Shown: positions 1-6,897, counted from the stretch's first letter. The stretch is DNA of 8,169 nt from JBOHHM01 sp050725495 (GCA_050725495.1 JBOHHM010000325.1:1-8169); one strand, 5' to 3'. Numbers and translations are program-made. Notes: generated by a model not told the origin, from the letters alone.

Positions 1-103
1 AGGAGTACTGGCCTATCTTGTTTGCGCCTCGTCCCAGCCTAAAGAAGGCGCCGCTCCACAGACCGCTCCAAAAGAACCAGGGACGTCACGGGCCCGGTTC
101 CCC
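1..103. other. Non-coding or rearranged DNA upstream of hsdR
   Basis: No frame here resembles the N-terminal part of an HsdR protein, which should occupy this position. The frame that continues into hsdR is open back to base 2, but only about half of its third codon positions are G or C (18 of 34 by my count). That is far below the genes in this window, so it does not look translated. Small structures are visible: an 8-base direct repeat CCGCTCCA at 51-58 and 63-70, and a 6-base inverted repeat GCGCCT/AGGCGC at 24-29 and 46-51. It could be the edge of an inserted element, the far side of a deletion, or a leader. I cannot tell which. Confidence 0.4.
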
Positions 104-3100
104 TTGAATTGCGACCGACGGAACACCATCCGGCGGCTGAACCCGGCGATTCCCGAGGAGGCACAGGAGGACGCGCTGCGCAAGGCGCTGCGGGTGGCGA
201 CGCCGTCCCTCGTGCAGACCAACCGCGCCTTCTACACGATGCTGCGCGACGGCGTGGCAGTGGAATACCCGCGGGCCGATGGCAGCATCGCAGGCGACCA
301 TGTGCGGCTGGTGGACTATGGCAACGTGTCCGCCAACGACTGGCTGGCGGTGAACCAGTTCACGGTGATCGAAGGCCAGCACAACCGGCGGCCGGACGTC
401 GTGGTGTTTGTCAACGGGCTGCCACTGGGCCTGATCGAGCTGAAGAACGCCGCCGATGAAGACGCAACGATCTGGAGCGCCTACGCGCATCTGCAGACCT
501 ACAAGGCGGAGATTCCCAGCCTGCTGCACTACAACGCGGCGCTGGTGCTCTCCGATGGCCTGCAGGCGCGCATCGGCTCGCTCACGGCCAACCAGGAATG
601 GTTCAAGGTCTGGCGCACGATTGACGGCGAGGGCGACGCGGCAAAGACGGCGCTGGAACTGGACGTGCTGGTGCGCGGGGTGTTCGAGCGACACCGGTTC
701 CTCGACCTGCTCCAGCATTTCATCGTCTTTGAGGAAGACCCGGACAGCGGCGCGCTGCACAAGATCATTGCGGGCTACCACCAGTTCCATGCGGTGAACG
801 CCGCGGTGGAAGAGACGGTGCGCGCCAGCGGCATCGCGGAGCAGAACGCATTGCGTGACGAGCCCGGTACTTACTGGACGGGCCGCATGCACGGCGGCAA
901 ACCAGGCGACCGGCGTGCTGGCGTGGTGTGGCATACGCAGGGCAGCGGCAAGAGCTTTTCCATGCTGTTTTACGCTGCGCGCGTGGTTCGGCATCCGGCC
1001 ATGCAGAACCCCACGCTGGTGGTGCTGACCGACCGCAATGACCTGGACGATCAGTTGTTCGGCCAGTTCCAGCGCTGCCACGACATCCTGGGCCAGACGC
1101 CCGTGCAGGCCGCCAACCGCGAGAAGCTGCGCGAGCTGCTGGCCGTGGCCAGCGGCGGCGTGGTCTTTACCACCATCCAGAAGTTCCTCCCCGAAAAGGG
1201 CGAGAAGATGCCGGCATTGAGCGATCGGCGGAACATCATCGTCATCGCCGACGAAGCGCACCGCAGCCAATACGACCTGATCGATGGCCTGGCCCGGCAC
1301 ATGCGCGACGCGCTGCCGCAGGCGTCCTTCATCGGCTTCACCGGAACGCCCATCGAGAAGACGGACGCCAACACGCGGGCGGTGTTCGGTGACTACATCA
1401 GCATTTACGACATCCAGCGCGCCGTCGCCGACAAGGCCACGGTGCCGATCTACTACGAGAGCCGCATCGCCAAGCTGGGACTGAACACCAGCGAGCTGCC
1501 GAAGATTGACGACGAGTTCGAGGAGATCACCGAAGGCGAAGAAGACTCCAGGAAGGAGAAGCTCAAGACCAAGTGGGCCGCGCTGGAGGCGCTGGTGGGC
1601 GACCCGAAGCGCATCGCGCTCATCGCCGCCGACTTGGTGGCGCATTTCGACAAGCGCGTGGAGGCGATGGACGGCAAAGCCATGATCGTCTGCATGAGTC
1701 GCCGCATCTGCGTGGACCTGTATGAGGCACTTGTCAAACTGCGTCCCGACTGGTCCAGCGCCAAGGACGACGACGCCGAAGCCGAGAAGGGCAAGGACTG
1801 CGTGGTGAAGGTCGTCATGACGGGCAGCGCCGACGACGGCCCCGAATGGCAGCCGCACATCCGCAACAAGGAGAAGCGCCGCAACCTGGCCAACCGCTTC
1901 AAGGACAGCAAAGACCCGTTCGGAATCGTGATCGTGCGGGACATGTGGCTGACCGGCTTCGATGCGCCCTGCCTGCACACGATGTATGCCGACAAGCCGA
2001 TGCAGGGCCACGGCCTCATGCAGGCCATCGCCCGCGTGAACCGCGTCTTCCGCGACAAGCCCGGCGGTCTGGTGGTGGATTACCTGGGCCTCGCCGATCA
2101 GCTCAAGCAGGCCCTGGCGACCTACACCGAGAGCGGCGGCAAGGGTGACCCGAGCTACGACACCCGGCAGGCCATCGCCGTGATGCTGGAGAAGCACGGC
2201 ATCGCCAGCGACATGCTGCATGGCTTCAGCTGGAGCAAGTGGACCAGCGGCAAGCCCGCTGAACGCCTGGCACTCATTCCCGCCGGGCAGGAGCACATCC
2301 TTGAGCAGGACGATGGCAAGAAGCGCTTTGTGCAGGCGGTGACCGAGCTTTCCCGCGCCTTCGCTCTCTGCGCCGCCAGCGATGAAGCGACGGAGATTCG
2401 CGACGACGTGAGTTTCTTCCAGGCGATTCAGGCTGCGCTGAACAAGCAGAGCACTGGCAGCAACAAGACCCCCGAACAGATCGAGGCCGCCGTGCGCCAG
2501 CTCGTGTCCAAGGCCATCACGACGGATGGGCAGGTCATCGATGTTTTCACCGCTGCAGGATTGCCCAGGCCTGATATCAGCATCCTCTCGGACCAGTTCC
2601 TGGCTGAGGTGCGCGGGCTGAAGCACAAGAACGTCGCCGCCGAGTTGCTGGAGAAGCTGCTCAAGGACGAACTGAAGCTGCGCGCCAAGCGCAATCTGGT
2701 GCAGAGCCAGCTCTTCAGCGACAAACTCAAGAAGACCCTCAACGCCTACCACAACCGCGCGATTGCGACGCAAGAAGTGATCGACGAACTCATCAAGTTG
2801 GCGAAGGAAATGGACGCTGCCACGAAGCGCGGCGAAGGCCTGGGCCTGACGGACGATGAAATCGCCTTCTATGACGCACTGGCCGCCAATGAATCAGCCG
2901 TGCAGGCGATGGGCGACGACAAGCTCAAGATCATCGCCACCGAGCTCATCACCCAGGTTCGCAAGAGCGTAACGATTGACTGGACATTACGCGAAAGCGC
3001 CCGCGCCAAGATCCGCGTCATGGTCAAACGCATCCTGAATAAGTACGGCTATCCGCCGGACCTGCAGGAGGAGGCGGTCAAGATCGTCCTGCTTCAAGCG

Positions 3101-3130
3101 GAACTGCTTTGCGCGGATTGGGCGTCGTAG
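104..3130 (+). CDS. hsdR: Type I restriction endonuclease subunit R, probably N-terminally truncated
   Basis: This is the motor and nuclease subunit of a type I restriction-modification enzyme. With HsdM and HsdS it translocates DNA using ATP and cleaves unmodified DNA away from the recognition site. Numbering from the TTG at 104 (1008 aa), the PD-(D/E)XK nuclease core is visible as D98 with E112-L-K114. The SF2 helicase motor shows Walker A GSGKS near 280-284, DEAH at 383-386, GFTGTP at 411-416, a TGFDAP segment at 617-622 and QAIARVNR at 640-647. The C-terminal domain is intact up to CADWAS. Family members I recall carry about 50 more residues before the segment matching IRRLNPAIP (near residue 9). 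Here that part is replaced by unrelated sequence, and no Shine-Dalgarno precedes the TTG, so the start is uncertain. No hsdM or hsdS is in the window; they would have to lie upstream. Whether the protein is active is unknown. Confidence 0.93.
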   Translation: MNCDRRNTIRRLNPAIPEEAQEDALRKALRVATPSLVQTNRAFYTMLRDGVAVEYPRADGSIAGDHVRLVDYGNVSANDWLAVNQFTVIEGQHNRRPDVVVFVNGLPLGLIELKNAADEDATIWSAYAHLQTYKAEIPSLLHYNAALVLSDGLQARIGSLTANQEWFKVWRTIDGEGDAAKTALELDVLVRGVFERHRFLDLLQHFIVFEEDPDSGALHKIIAGYHQFHAVNAAVEETVRASGIAEQNALRDEPGTYWTGRMHGGKPGDRRAGVVWHTQGSGKSFSMLFYAARVVRHPAMQNPTLVVLTDRNDLDDQLFGQFQRCHDILGQTPVQAANREKLRELLAVASGGVVFTTIQKFLPEKGEKMPALSDRRNIIVIADEAHRSQYDLIDGLARHMRDALPQASFIGFTGTPIEKTDANTRAVFGDYISIYDIQRAVADKATVPIYYESRIAKLGLNTSELPKIDDEFEEITEGEEDSRKEKLKTKWAALEALVGDPKRIALIAADLVAHFDKRVEAMDGKAMIVCMSRRICVDLYEALVKLRPDWSSAKDDDAEAEKGKDCVVKVVMTGSADDGPEWQPHIRNKEKRRNLANRFKDSKDPFGIVIVRDMWLTGFDAPCLHTMYADKPMQGHGLMQAIARVNRVFRDKPGGLVVDYLGLADQLKQALATYTESGGKGDPSYDTRQAIAVMLEKHGIASDMLHGFSWSKWTSGKPAERLALIPAGQEHILEQDDGKKRFVQAVTELSRAFALCAASDEATEIRDDVSFFQAIQAALNKQSTGSNKTPEQIEAAVRQLVSKAITTDGQVIDVFTAAGLPRPDISILSDQFLAEVRGLKHKNVAAELLEKLLKDELKLRAKRNLVQSQLFSDKLKKTLNAYHNRAIATQEVIDELIKLAKEMDAATKRGEGLGLTDDEIAFYDALAANESAVQAMGDDKLKIIATELITQVRKSVTIDWTLRESARAKIRVMVKRILNKYGYPPDLQEEAVKIVLLQAELLCADWAS

Positions 3131-3143
3131 CTACCTGGATCTT

Positions 3144-3171
3144 GGTGGCCGGTCGGAACGCAATTGCCACC
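3144..3171. terminator. Possible hairpin between converging hsdR and tautomerase genes
   Basis: GGTGGC at 3144-3149 pairs perfectly with GCCACC at 3166-3171 across a 16-base loop. It lies in the 65-base gap between two genes that point at each other. There is no T-tract on either side, so it is not a classic intrinsic terminator. The gap also contains an 8-base palindrome GTAGCTAC overlapping the hsdR stop codon, and GCAATTGC at 3160-3167. The position is suggestive, but the stem is short. Confidence 0.25.
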
Positions 3172-3195
3172 GTCTACAACCCAAGAGGCCACGCC

Positions 3196-3585
3196 TCAAG
3201 CCTCGTCGGGCGACCACTCCGGGCTGTAGCCACCCAGGGTCGGGTGGTACATCTCGTCGCCGGAATGCTGGGTGAATTCCACGTTCAACCGGTCTTCGCG
3301 CAGGCCCAGCACCTCGATGCAATCGCGCACCAGTTGCTTGGCCACTTCCATCCTGTGCTCGGGCGTTCGGCCTTTGCGGATGTCGCACATCAGCACGGAC
3401 ACCGGCGTGGGCTCGCCGTCGATGGTGCGCCAGACGCCGCCTTCGCCCAGTTCACGGATGGCGACGCTGATGCGTCGGATATCCACCTTCATCATGCCGG
3501 CGTAGCTCTCGCAAAGCTTTTGGGCCAGGGCCTTCTTGTCGGCCACGGGGTAGCGGGCGTTGACGTCCAGTTGAAGATACGGCAC
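3196..3585 (-). CDS. Tautomerase superfamily protein (4-oxalocrotonate tautomerase-like)
   Basis: This is a predicted small cytoplasmic tautomerase of 129 aa. The family uses an N-terminal proline, exposed when the initiator Met is removed, as general base for keto-enol isomerisation or related chemistry. I chose the GTG at 3585-3583 because it puts Pro at position 2 (M-P-Y-L-Q-L-D) and is preceded by a good Shine-Dalgarno, AAGGAG, 7 bases upstream. The same frame stays open further upstream to an ATG at 3738, but that start would bury the proline and overlap the divergent gene. Other family-like segments are RELGEGGVWR (about 44-53) and EFTQHSGDEMY (about 103-113). The length suits a fused-type tautomerase with two beta-alpha-beta units rather than the roughly 62-residue 4-OT. 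Substrate is unknown. It is divergent from the DUF2889 gene and converges on hsdR. Confidence 0.85.
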   Translation of the reverse strand: MPYLQLDVNARYPVADKKALAQKLCESYAGMMKVDIRRISVAIRELGEGGVWRTIDGEPTPVSVLMCDIRKGRTPEHRMEVAKQLVRDCIEVLGLREDRLNVEFTQHSGDEMYHPTLGGYSPEWSPDEA

Positions 3586-3592
3586 GGCGGCT

Positions 3593-3598
3593 CTCCTT
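3593..3598 (-). promoter_or_regulatory. Shine-Dalgarno that fixes the GTG start of the tautomerase
   Basis: The minus strand reads AAGGAG here, 7 bases before the GTG at 3585. This strongly favours the start that exposes the catalytic proline over the longer ATG-started frame. Confidence 0.75.
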
Positions 3599-3599
3599 T

Positions 3600-3617
3600 C
3601 GGGCCGACGGCGGCCCG
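3600..3617. promoter_or_regulatory. GC-only hairpin abutting the tautomerase ribosome-binding site
   Basis: CGGGCCG at 3600-3606 pairs perfectly with CGGCCCG at 3611-3617 around a 4-base loop (ACGG). In the minus-strand transcript this 7-bp all-G/C stem ends directly beside the AAAGGAG ribosome-binding site, so it could affect ribosome access or stabilise the 5' end. It sits in the intergenic region shared with the divergent DUF2889 gene. I found no convincing sigma-70 promoter pair in this region on either strand. Confidence 0.35.
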
Positions 3618-3697
3618 GCGGTTCAAGTGTAGGCAGCTTGGGCAGCTTTCCCCATATGCTGAGAAAATCGTCCTCACCCGTTCCAGCAAAGCCCACC

Positions 3698-4300
3698 ATG
3701 CCCCTGCCAGCGCCCCAACCCCGATCCCACCTGCACACCCGCGCCGTCGTCTACCGCGGCTACCACCGCGAGGATGGCTTGTGGGACATCGAAGCCGAGA
3801 TGTCCGACACCAAGACCTACACCTTGGAGCGCTCCGAGCGCGGCATCATGCCGCCCGGCACGCCCATCCACGGCATGTCGATCCGCGTGACGGTCGATGA
3901 CGCCATGACGATCCACGAAATCACCAGTGCCATGGACCACACGCCCTTCGGCGAATGCCAGCAGGGCAGGGACCCGATGCAGCAGATGGTGGGTGCCACC
4001 ATGGGGCCGGGCTGGCGCCAGGCCATCGAGCGGGCGTTGGGCGGCACCAAGGGCTGCACGCACCTGCGCGAGCTGCTGTTCAATATGGCGACTGCGGCCT
4101 ACCAGACCATTCCCGCTTACCGCGACCGCCTGCGCAGGCAGGCTGGCGTGCAGGAAGCCGAGAGTGCCCGGCCGCCCTATCACCTGGGCAAATGCATCGC
4201 CTGGGATTTCGACGGACCGGTGGTGCAGCGTCATTACCCGCAGTTTGCCGGCTGGCAGCCGCTCAAGCGCCACGGCAAACCGGACACCAACCCTGGCTGA
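3698..4300 (+). CDS. DUF2889 domain-containing protein
   Basis: This 200-aa protein matches the DUF2889 family as I recall it; the function is not known. Recognisable segments are the start MPLPxPxxRxHLHTR (residues 1-15), GYxREDGLWDIE (21-32), DTKTY (37-41), VTVDDAMTIHE (64-74), GPGWRQAIER (103-112), GCTHLRELL (119-127) and a C-terminal segment with FDGPVV (171-176). The repeated conserved His, Asp and Cys residues would fit a metal or enzymatic site, but that is only inference. There is no signal peptide or membrane segment. I chose the ATG at 3698 because it gives the family-typical N-terminus; upstream in-frame starts (ATG at 3656, and one at 3638) add residues not expected in the family. 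No strong Shine-Dalgarno is seen. It is divergent from the tautomerase gene, 112 bases away. The last roughly 15 residues (PLKRHGKPDTNPG) look like a non-conserved tail. Confidence 0.85.
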   Translation: MPLPAPQPRSHLHTRAVVYRGYHREDGLWDIEAEMSDTKTYTLERSERGIMPPGTPIHGMSIRVTVDDAMTIHEITSAMDHTPFGECQQGRDPMQQMVGATMGPGWRQAIERALGGTKGCTHLRELLFNMATAAYQTIPAYRDRLRRQAGVQEAESARPPYHLGKCIAWDFDGPVVQRHYPQFAGWQPLKRHGKPDTNPG

Positions 4301-4301
4301 A

Positions 4302-4481
4302 ACGACGATCACCACCGACGCCTACAAGCTGTTCCCATCGCCGCGCAACGCGCACCGCGAAGTGTTTCTGCATGAGGTGTTCGTGTCCCATCCCTCTGCC
4401 TTGATCGACTTGCCAAGCTTCCACCTGCAGGGCAAGTACAGCCTGTTGGCCGAGGCCGCTAAGATGCCCGGCAGGAGGCTC
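4302..4481 (+). pseudogene. Unrecognised coding-like fragment between DUF2889 and the regulator
   Basis: The frame starting at 4302 has strong coding-type periodicity. Over its 60 codons I count G or C at about 55% of first, 43% of second and 87% of third positions, the usual pattern for genes in such a genome. The encoded peptide includes TTDAYKLFPSPRN, then HREVFLHEVFVSHP and GKYSLLAEAAKM. I do not recognise it. The frame stays open to a TAG at 4544, but periodicity fades after about 4481. No ATG with a ribosome-binding site starts it: the options are TTG 4245, CTG 4293 or GTG 4362, all without a Shine-Dalgarno. It lies +1 relative to the DUF2889 frame, whose stop is at 4300. It could be a gene remnant, a C-terminal extension separated by a frameshift, or a small unrecognised gene. 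Confidence 0.4.
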
Positions 4482-4555
4482 ACCCAACAAAAAGGGGCAG
4501 TGAACTCAGCGAAGAAACTGGGGCGCCCTGACCAGCCAAGGTAGTACCAACATCC

Positions 4556-4984
4556 ATGCCCAATATCGGAACCGTTCTTAAAAGCGAGATTTCGCGCGTC
4601 GCCCGCAAGGAAATGCGCGGAGAAACCCAGGCGCTGAAGAAGTCCGTCTCCCAGTACCGCACCCAGATCGCCGAGCTGAAGCGCCGTCTGCAGGCACTGG
4701 AACAGCAGGTCAAGCGCCTGGGTAAAGTCACCGCCAAGGTGGCGCCACCACCACCGCAGGACGAGGCCGCTGGCAACATCCGGTTCAGCGCCAAGGGATT
4801 CGCGGCCCAACGACAACGGCTCGGGCTGTCGGCCGCCGCGCTGGCCCGCCTGCTGGAAGTGTCGGCCCTGTCGGTCTACAAATGGGAAAGCGGCAAGACC
4901 CGGCCGCGCGCCAAACAGCTCGAAGCGATCGCTGCCCTCAGGCGCATGGGCAAGCGCGAGGCGGCCGCACGATTGGCGCAGTGA
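4556..4984 (+). CDS. XRE-type helix-turn-helix protein with N-terminal coiled coil
   Basis: This is a predicted DNA-binding regulator of 142 aa. Residues 14-56 (about VARKEMRGETQALKK to QQVKRLG) form a charged heptad-like helix likely to mediate dimerisation. A short linker with PPPP at 64-67 follows. Residues 79-130 carry an XRE/Cro-like HTH: QRQRLGLSAAALARLLEVS, then SVYKWESGKTRPR, the typical recognition-helix and post-helix motif. I recall similar proteins starting MPNI-x-x-VLK-x-EI in Burkholderiales, which supports the ATG at 4556. The ribosome-binding site is weak (AAGG about 13 bases upstream). Its stop codon overlaps the GTG start of the next gene (GTGA), suggesting coupled translation. 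Target genes are unknown; autoregulation is possible but not shown. Confidence 0.85.
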   Translation: MPNIGTVLKSEISRVARKEMRGETQALKKSVSQYRTQIAELKRRLQALEQQVKRLGKVTAKVAPPPPQDEAAGNIRFSAKGFAAQRQRLGLSAAALARLLEVSALSVYKWESGKTRPRAKQLEAIAALRRMGKREAAARLAQ

Positions 4985-5325
4985 GTGCCCCACTGTACAC
5001 AAGCGGTCAGCTCGCAGCAGCCATGGCCTACACCCTCACCCTGTACGAAACCGATGGCGTCTCCGACGCGCAGCGCCGCGAAGCGGAGCAGCGCTTTCGC
5101 CGTGCGCTGGAAGCGGCGCTGGGCGACGCCAGCCTGGTGGCGCCGGTCTACACCGCCTACCGGCGCATCGTGGCCGCCCACGGCGAAGCGCCGTCGCCCG
5201 ACAGCTTGACCGACGCCGAGCGCGCGATTTTCGACCAATGGCAAGCCGCCGAAACCGCTGCCGTGGCGGCCGCGTTCGGTGCGCACCGCTACATGGGCGA
5301 TGCGATGTACGAGATCGGCGTGTAG
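4981..5325 (+). CDS. Conserved-looking protein of unknown function
   Basis: I do not recognise a named domain. The GTG at 4981 overlaps the regulator's TGA stop by 4 bases (GTGA) and gives 114 aa starting MSAPLYTSGQLAAAMAYT. An alternative is the ATG at 5023, which would start at MAYTLTLYETDG; neither has a Shine-Dalgarno, so the coupled GTG is preferred. The sequence is Ala-rich and mostly helical in appearance, with EAEQRFRRALEAAL (35-48), APVYTAYRRIVAAHG (54-68), FDQWQAAETAAVAAAF (84-99) and a conserved-looking end HRYMGDAMYEIGV (102-114). It has no signal peptide or transmembrane segment and is probably cytoplasmic. Codon use matches its neighbours. The tight overlap implies co-expression with the regulator, possibly as a partner, but nothing in the sequence shows it to be a toxin or enzyme. 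Confidence 0.75.
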   Translation: MSAPLYTSGQLAAAMAYTLTLYETDGVSDAQRREAEQRFRRALEAALGDASLVAPVYTAYRRIVAAHGEAPSPDSLTDAERAIFDQWQAAETAAVAAAFGAHRYMGDAMYEIGV

Positions 5326-5367
5326 CAGGGCGCTTGCAATGCCGGCGCCAAGCCCCAATTTCGGGGA

Positions 5368-5805
5368 ATGAGCGAGTCCCTCCACGTCGTCTGTCCCCAC
5401 TGCCACACCACCAACCGGGTCCGTACGGATCAGCTGGGCAGGGCGCCGGACTGCGGCCAGTGCAAGAAGCCGATCTCCGACGCGCACCCCGTGGCGCTGG
5501 ACGAAGCGGCTTTCGAGCGGCACATCAGCCGCAACCAGATTCCCGTGCTGGTGGACTTCTGGGCGCCCTGGTGCGGCCCCTGCCGCATGATGGCGCCCGC
5601 GTATGAGCAGGCGGCCGTGCAGCTGGAGCCGCACGTGCGGCTGGCCAAGTTCAACACGGAAGAGGCGCCCAAGCTTGGCGCGCGCTTCAACATCCGCAGC
5701 ATTCCCACGCTGGCCCTGTTCGTGGGCGGCCGCGAGGTGGCGCGCCAGCCCGGCGCCATGGGCACGGCCGACATCGTGCGCTGGGTGCGGTCGCAGCTGC
5801 GCTGA
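5368..5805 (+). CDS. trxC: Thioredoxin 2 (zinc-finger thioredoxin TrxC)
   Basis: This is a cytoplasmic protein-disulfide reductase, 145 aa. The N-terminal zinc-binding domain has four cysteines in two CxxC pairs, C9-P-H-C12 and C29-G-Q-C32, the feature that separates TrxC from TrxA. The thioredoxin fold follows from about residue 42, with the active site W68-C-G-P-C72 and the cis-proline in SIPT (P113). All key residues are present and the length is close to the E. coli protein (about 139 aa). In the family, thioredoxin reductase reduces it with NADPH. In E. coli trxC belongs to the OxyR oxidative-stress response, but I see no OxyR site here. The ATG at 5368 has GGGGA almost touching it, closer than a normal Shine-Dalgarno. 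The gene starts 42 bases after the unknown protein and is followed by a 75-base gap. Confidence 0.95.
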   Translation: MSESLHVVCPHCHTTNRVRTDQLGRAPDCGQCKKPISDAHPVALDEAAFERHISRNQIPVLVDFWAPWCGPCRMMAPAYEQAAVQLEPHVRLAKFNTEEAPKLGARFNIRSIPTLALFVGGREVARQPGAMGTADIVRWVRSQLR

Positions 5806-5868
5806 CGGCTTGCCCGGGCCAGGACGCATCGGCTGCATGAGGAACCGGCGCAGGTTAAGCTGTCGCCC

Positions 5869-5875
5869 GAGGAGA
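5869..5875 (+). promoter_or_regulatory. Shine-Dalgarno of the aldo/keto reductase
   Basis: GAGGAGA lies 5 bases before the ATG at 5881 and supports that start and independent translation of this gene. Confidence 0.7.
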
Positions 5876-5880
5876 TTCCC

Positions 5881-6897
5881 ATGCAATACCGCCCGCTCGG
5901 CAAGAGCAACCTGCAAGTCTCAGCCCTGTGCCTGGGCACCATGATGTTCGGCGACCAGACCGGGCGCGACGAGGCCGGAACAATAGTGGCCGATGCGCAC
6001 GCGCAGGGCGTGAACTACATCGACACGGCCGACGTGTACACCTTGGGTGCGTCCGAATCCATGGTGGGCGAGCTGCTCAAGGGCCAGCGACACGGCTGGG
6101 TGCTGGCCACCAAGCTGGGCAACAAGATGTCCGACCGGGTGAACGAGGGCCACTACTCGCGCACCTGGATGCTGCGCGAGGTGGAGGCGAGCTTGAAGCG
6201 CCTGCAGACGGACCATGTGGACATCCTCTACCTGCACCGCGACTACAACGGCATGGACCTGGAGGAGCCGCTGCGCGCGCTCGACGCCCTGCTGCGCGAC
6301 GGCAAGATCCGCTACTGGGGCGTGTCCAACTTTCGCGGCTGGCGCATTGCCGAGATCATGCGCCTGGCGGGCCAGCTGGGCGTGCCCGGCCCGGTGGTGT
6401 GCCAGCCTTACTACAACCTGCTCAACCGCATGCCCGAGGTCGAGATCCTGCCGGCCTGTGCGCACTATGGCATCGGCGTCACGCCCTACAGCCCGATCGC
6501 GCGCGGCGTGCTCACGGGCAAGTACGCGCCGGGCCAGGCACCCGCAGAAGGTACGCGCGCCGGCCGCGGCGACAAGCGACTGGCCGAGACCGAGTTTCGC
6601 GAAGAGTCGCTGCAGATCGCGCAGCAGCTGAAAACGCATGCGGAAGGCCGCGGCATCACGCTGGCGCAGTTCGCCACCGCCTGGGTGCTGGCCCACCGCG
6701 CGGTCAGCTCGGTGATTGCCGGGCCACGCACGCTCAAGCAGTGGCAGGACTATCTGCCCGCGCTGGACTATGCGCTCACCGAGGAGGACGAGGCGCTGGT
6801 CGATTCATTCGTCAAACCCGGCCACCCCTCCACGCCGGGCTACACCGACCCGGCCTATCCGCTGGATGGCCGGGTACAGGGCCGCGTGCGGGGCTGA
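5881..6897 (+). CDS. Aldo/keto reductase, NAD(P)H-dependent
   Basis: This is a predicted cytoplasmic oxidoreductase of 338 aa that would reduce aldehydes or ketones with NADPH (family role). The (beta/alpha)8 AKR signature is complete. The N-terminus MQYRPLGKSNLQVSALCLGT is typical, and the catalytic tetrad is D48 and Y53 (in YIDTADVY), K78 (LATKLG) and H119 (YLHRD). Cofactor-contacting segments include VSN (148-150), CQPYYN (174-179), TPYSPIARGVLTGKY (201-215) and the C-terminal SVIAGPRT (277-284). Overall it resembles the E. coli Tas/YajO-type subgroup, but the substrate cannot be read from the sequence. The start is set by a strong Shine-Dalgarno. It follows trxC by 75 bases and precedes the NYN gene by 78, so co-transcription is possible but unproven. 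The last 20 or so residues (YTDPAYPLDGRVQGRVRG) are typical of a loose C-terminal tail. Confidence 0.93.
   Translation: MQYRPLGKSNLQVSALCLGTMMFGDQTGRDEAGTIVADAHAQGVNYIDTADVYTLGASESMVGELLKGQRHGWVLATKLGNKMSDRVNEGHYSRTWMLREVEASLKRLQTDHVDILYLHRDYNGMDLEEPLRALDALLRDGKIRYWGVSNFRGWRIAEIMRLAGQLGVPGPVVCQPYYNLLNRMPEVEILPACAHYGIGVTPYSPIARGVLTGKYAPGQAPAEGTRAGRGDKRLAETEFREESLQIAQQLKTHAEGRGITLAQFATAWVLAHRAVSSVIAGPRTLKQWQDYLPALDYALTEEDEALVDSFVKPGHPSTPGYTDPAYPLDGRVQGRVRG

Noticed and set aside
9..25. A possible sigma-54 promoter (TGG followed by TTTGC).
   Set aside because: The GG to GC distance is 14 bases rather than the 12 expected, and the rest of the consensus is poor.
86..2773. An 895-codon open frame on the minus strand opposite hsdR.
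   Set aside because: It mirrors the hsdR codons; G/C-rich third positions remove antisense stops. The peptide has no recognisable domain, while the plus strand has a full set of HsdR motifs.
3617..3697. Possible sigma-70 promoters for DUF2889 or the tautomerase, such as TACACT on the minus strand and TATGCT or GAAAAT on the plus strand.
   Set aside because: No partner -35 box at an acceptable spacing matches well enough to report.
3109..3900. A 263-codon plus-strand frame across the tautomerase and into DUF2889.
   Set aside because: It is antisense to the tautomerase and out of frame with DUF2889, both of which have clear family signatures.
3674..4315. A 213-codon minus-strand frame opposite DUF2889.
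   Set aside because: Antisense shadow of a recognisable gene; no family features.
4322..5916. Two long minus-strand frames (4322-5002 and 4876-5916) under the regulator, unknown protein and trxC.
   Set aside because: The plus strand carries an HTH and a complete TrxC here; the antisense peptides are His/Gly/Arg-rich in the way typical of shadow frames.
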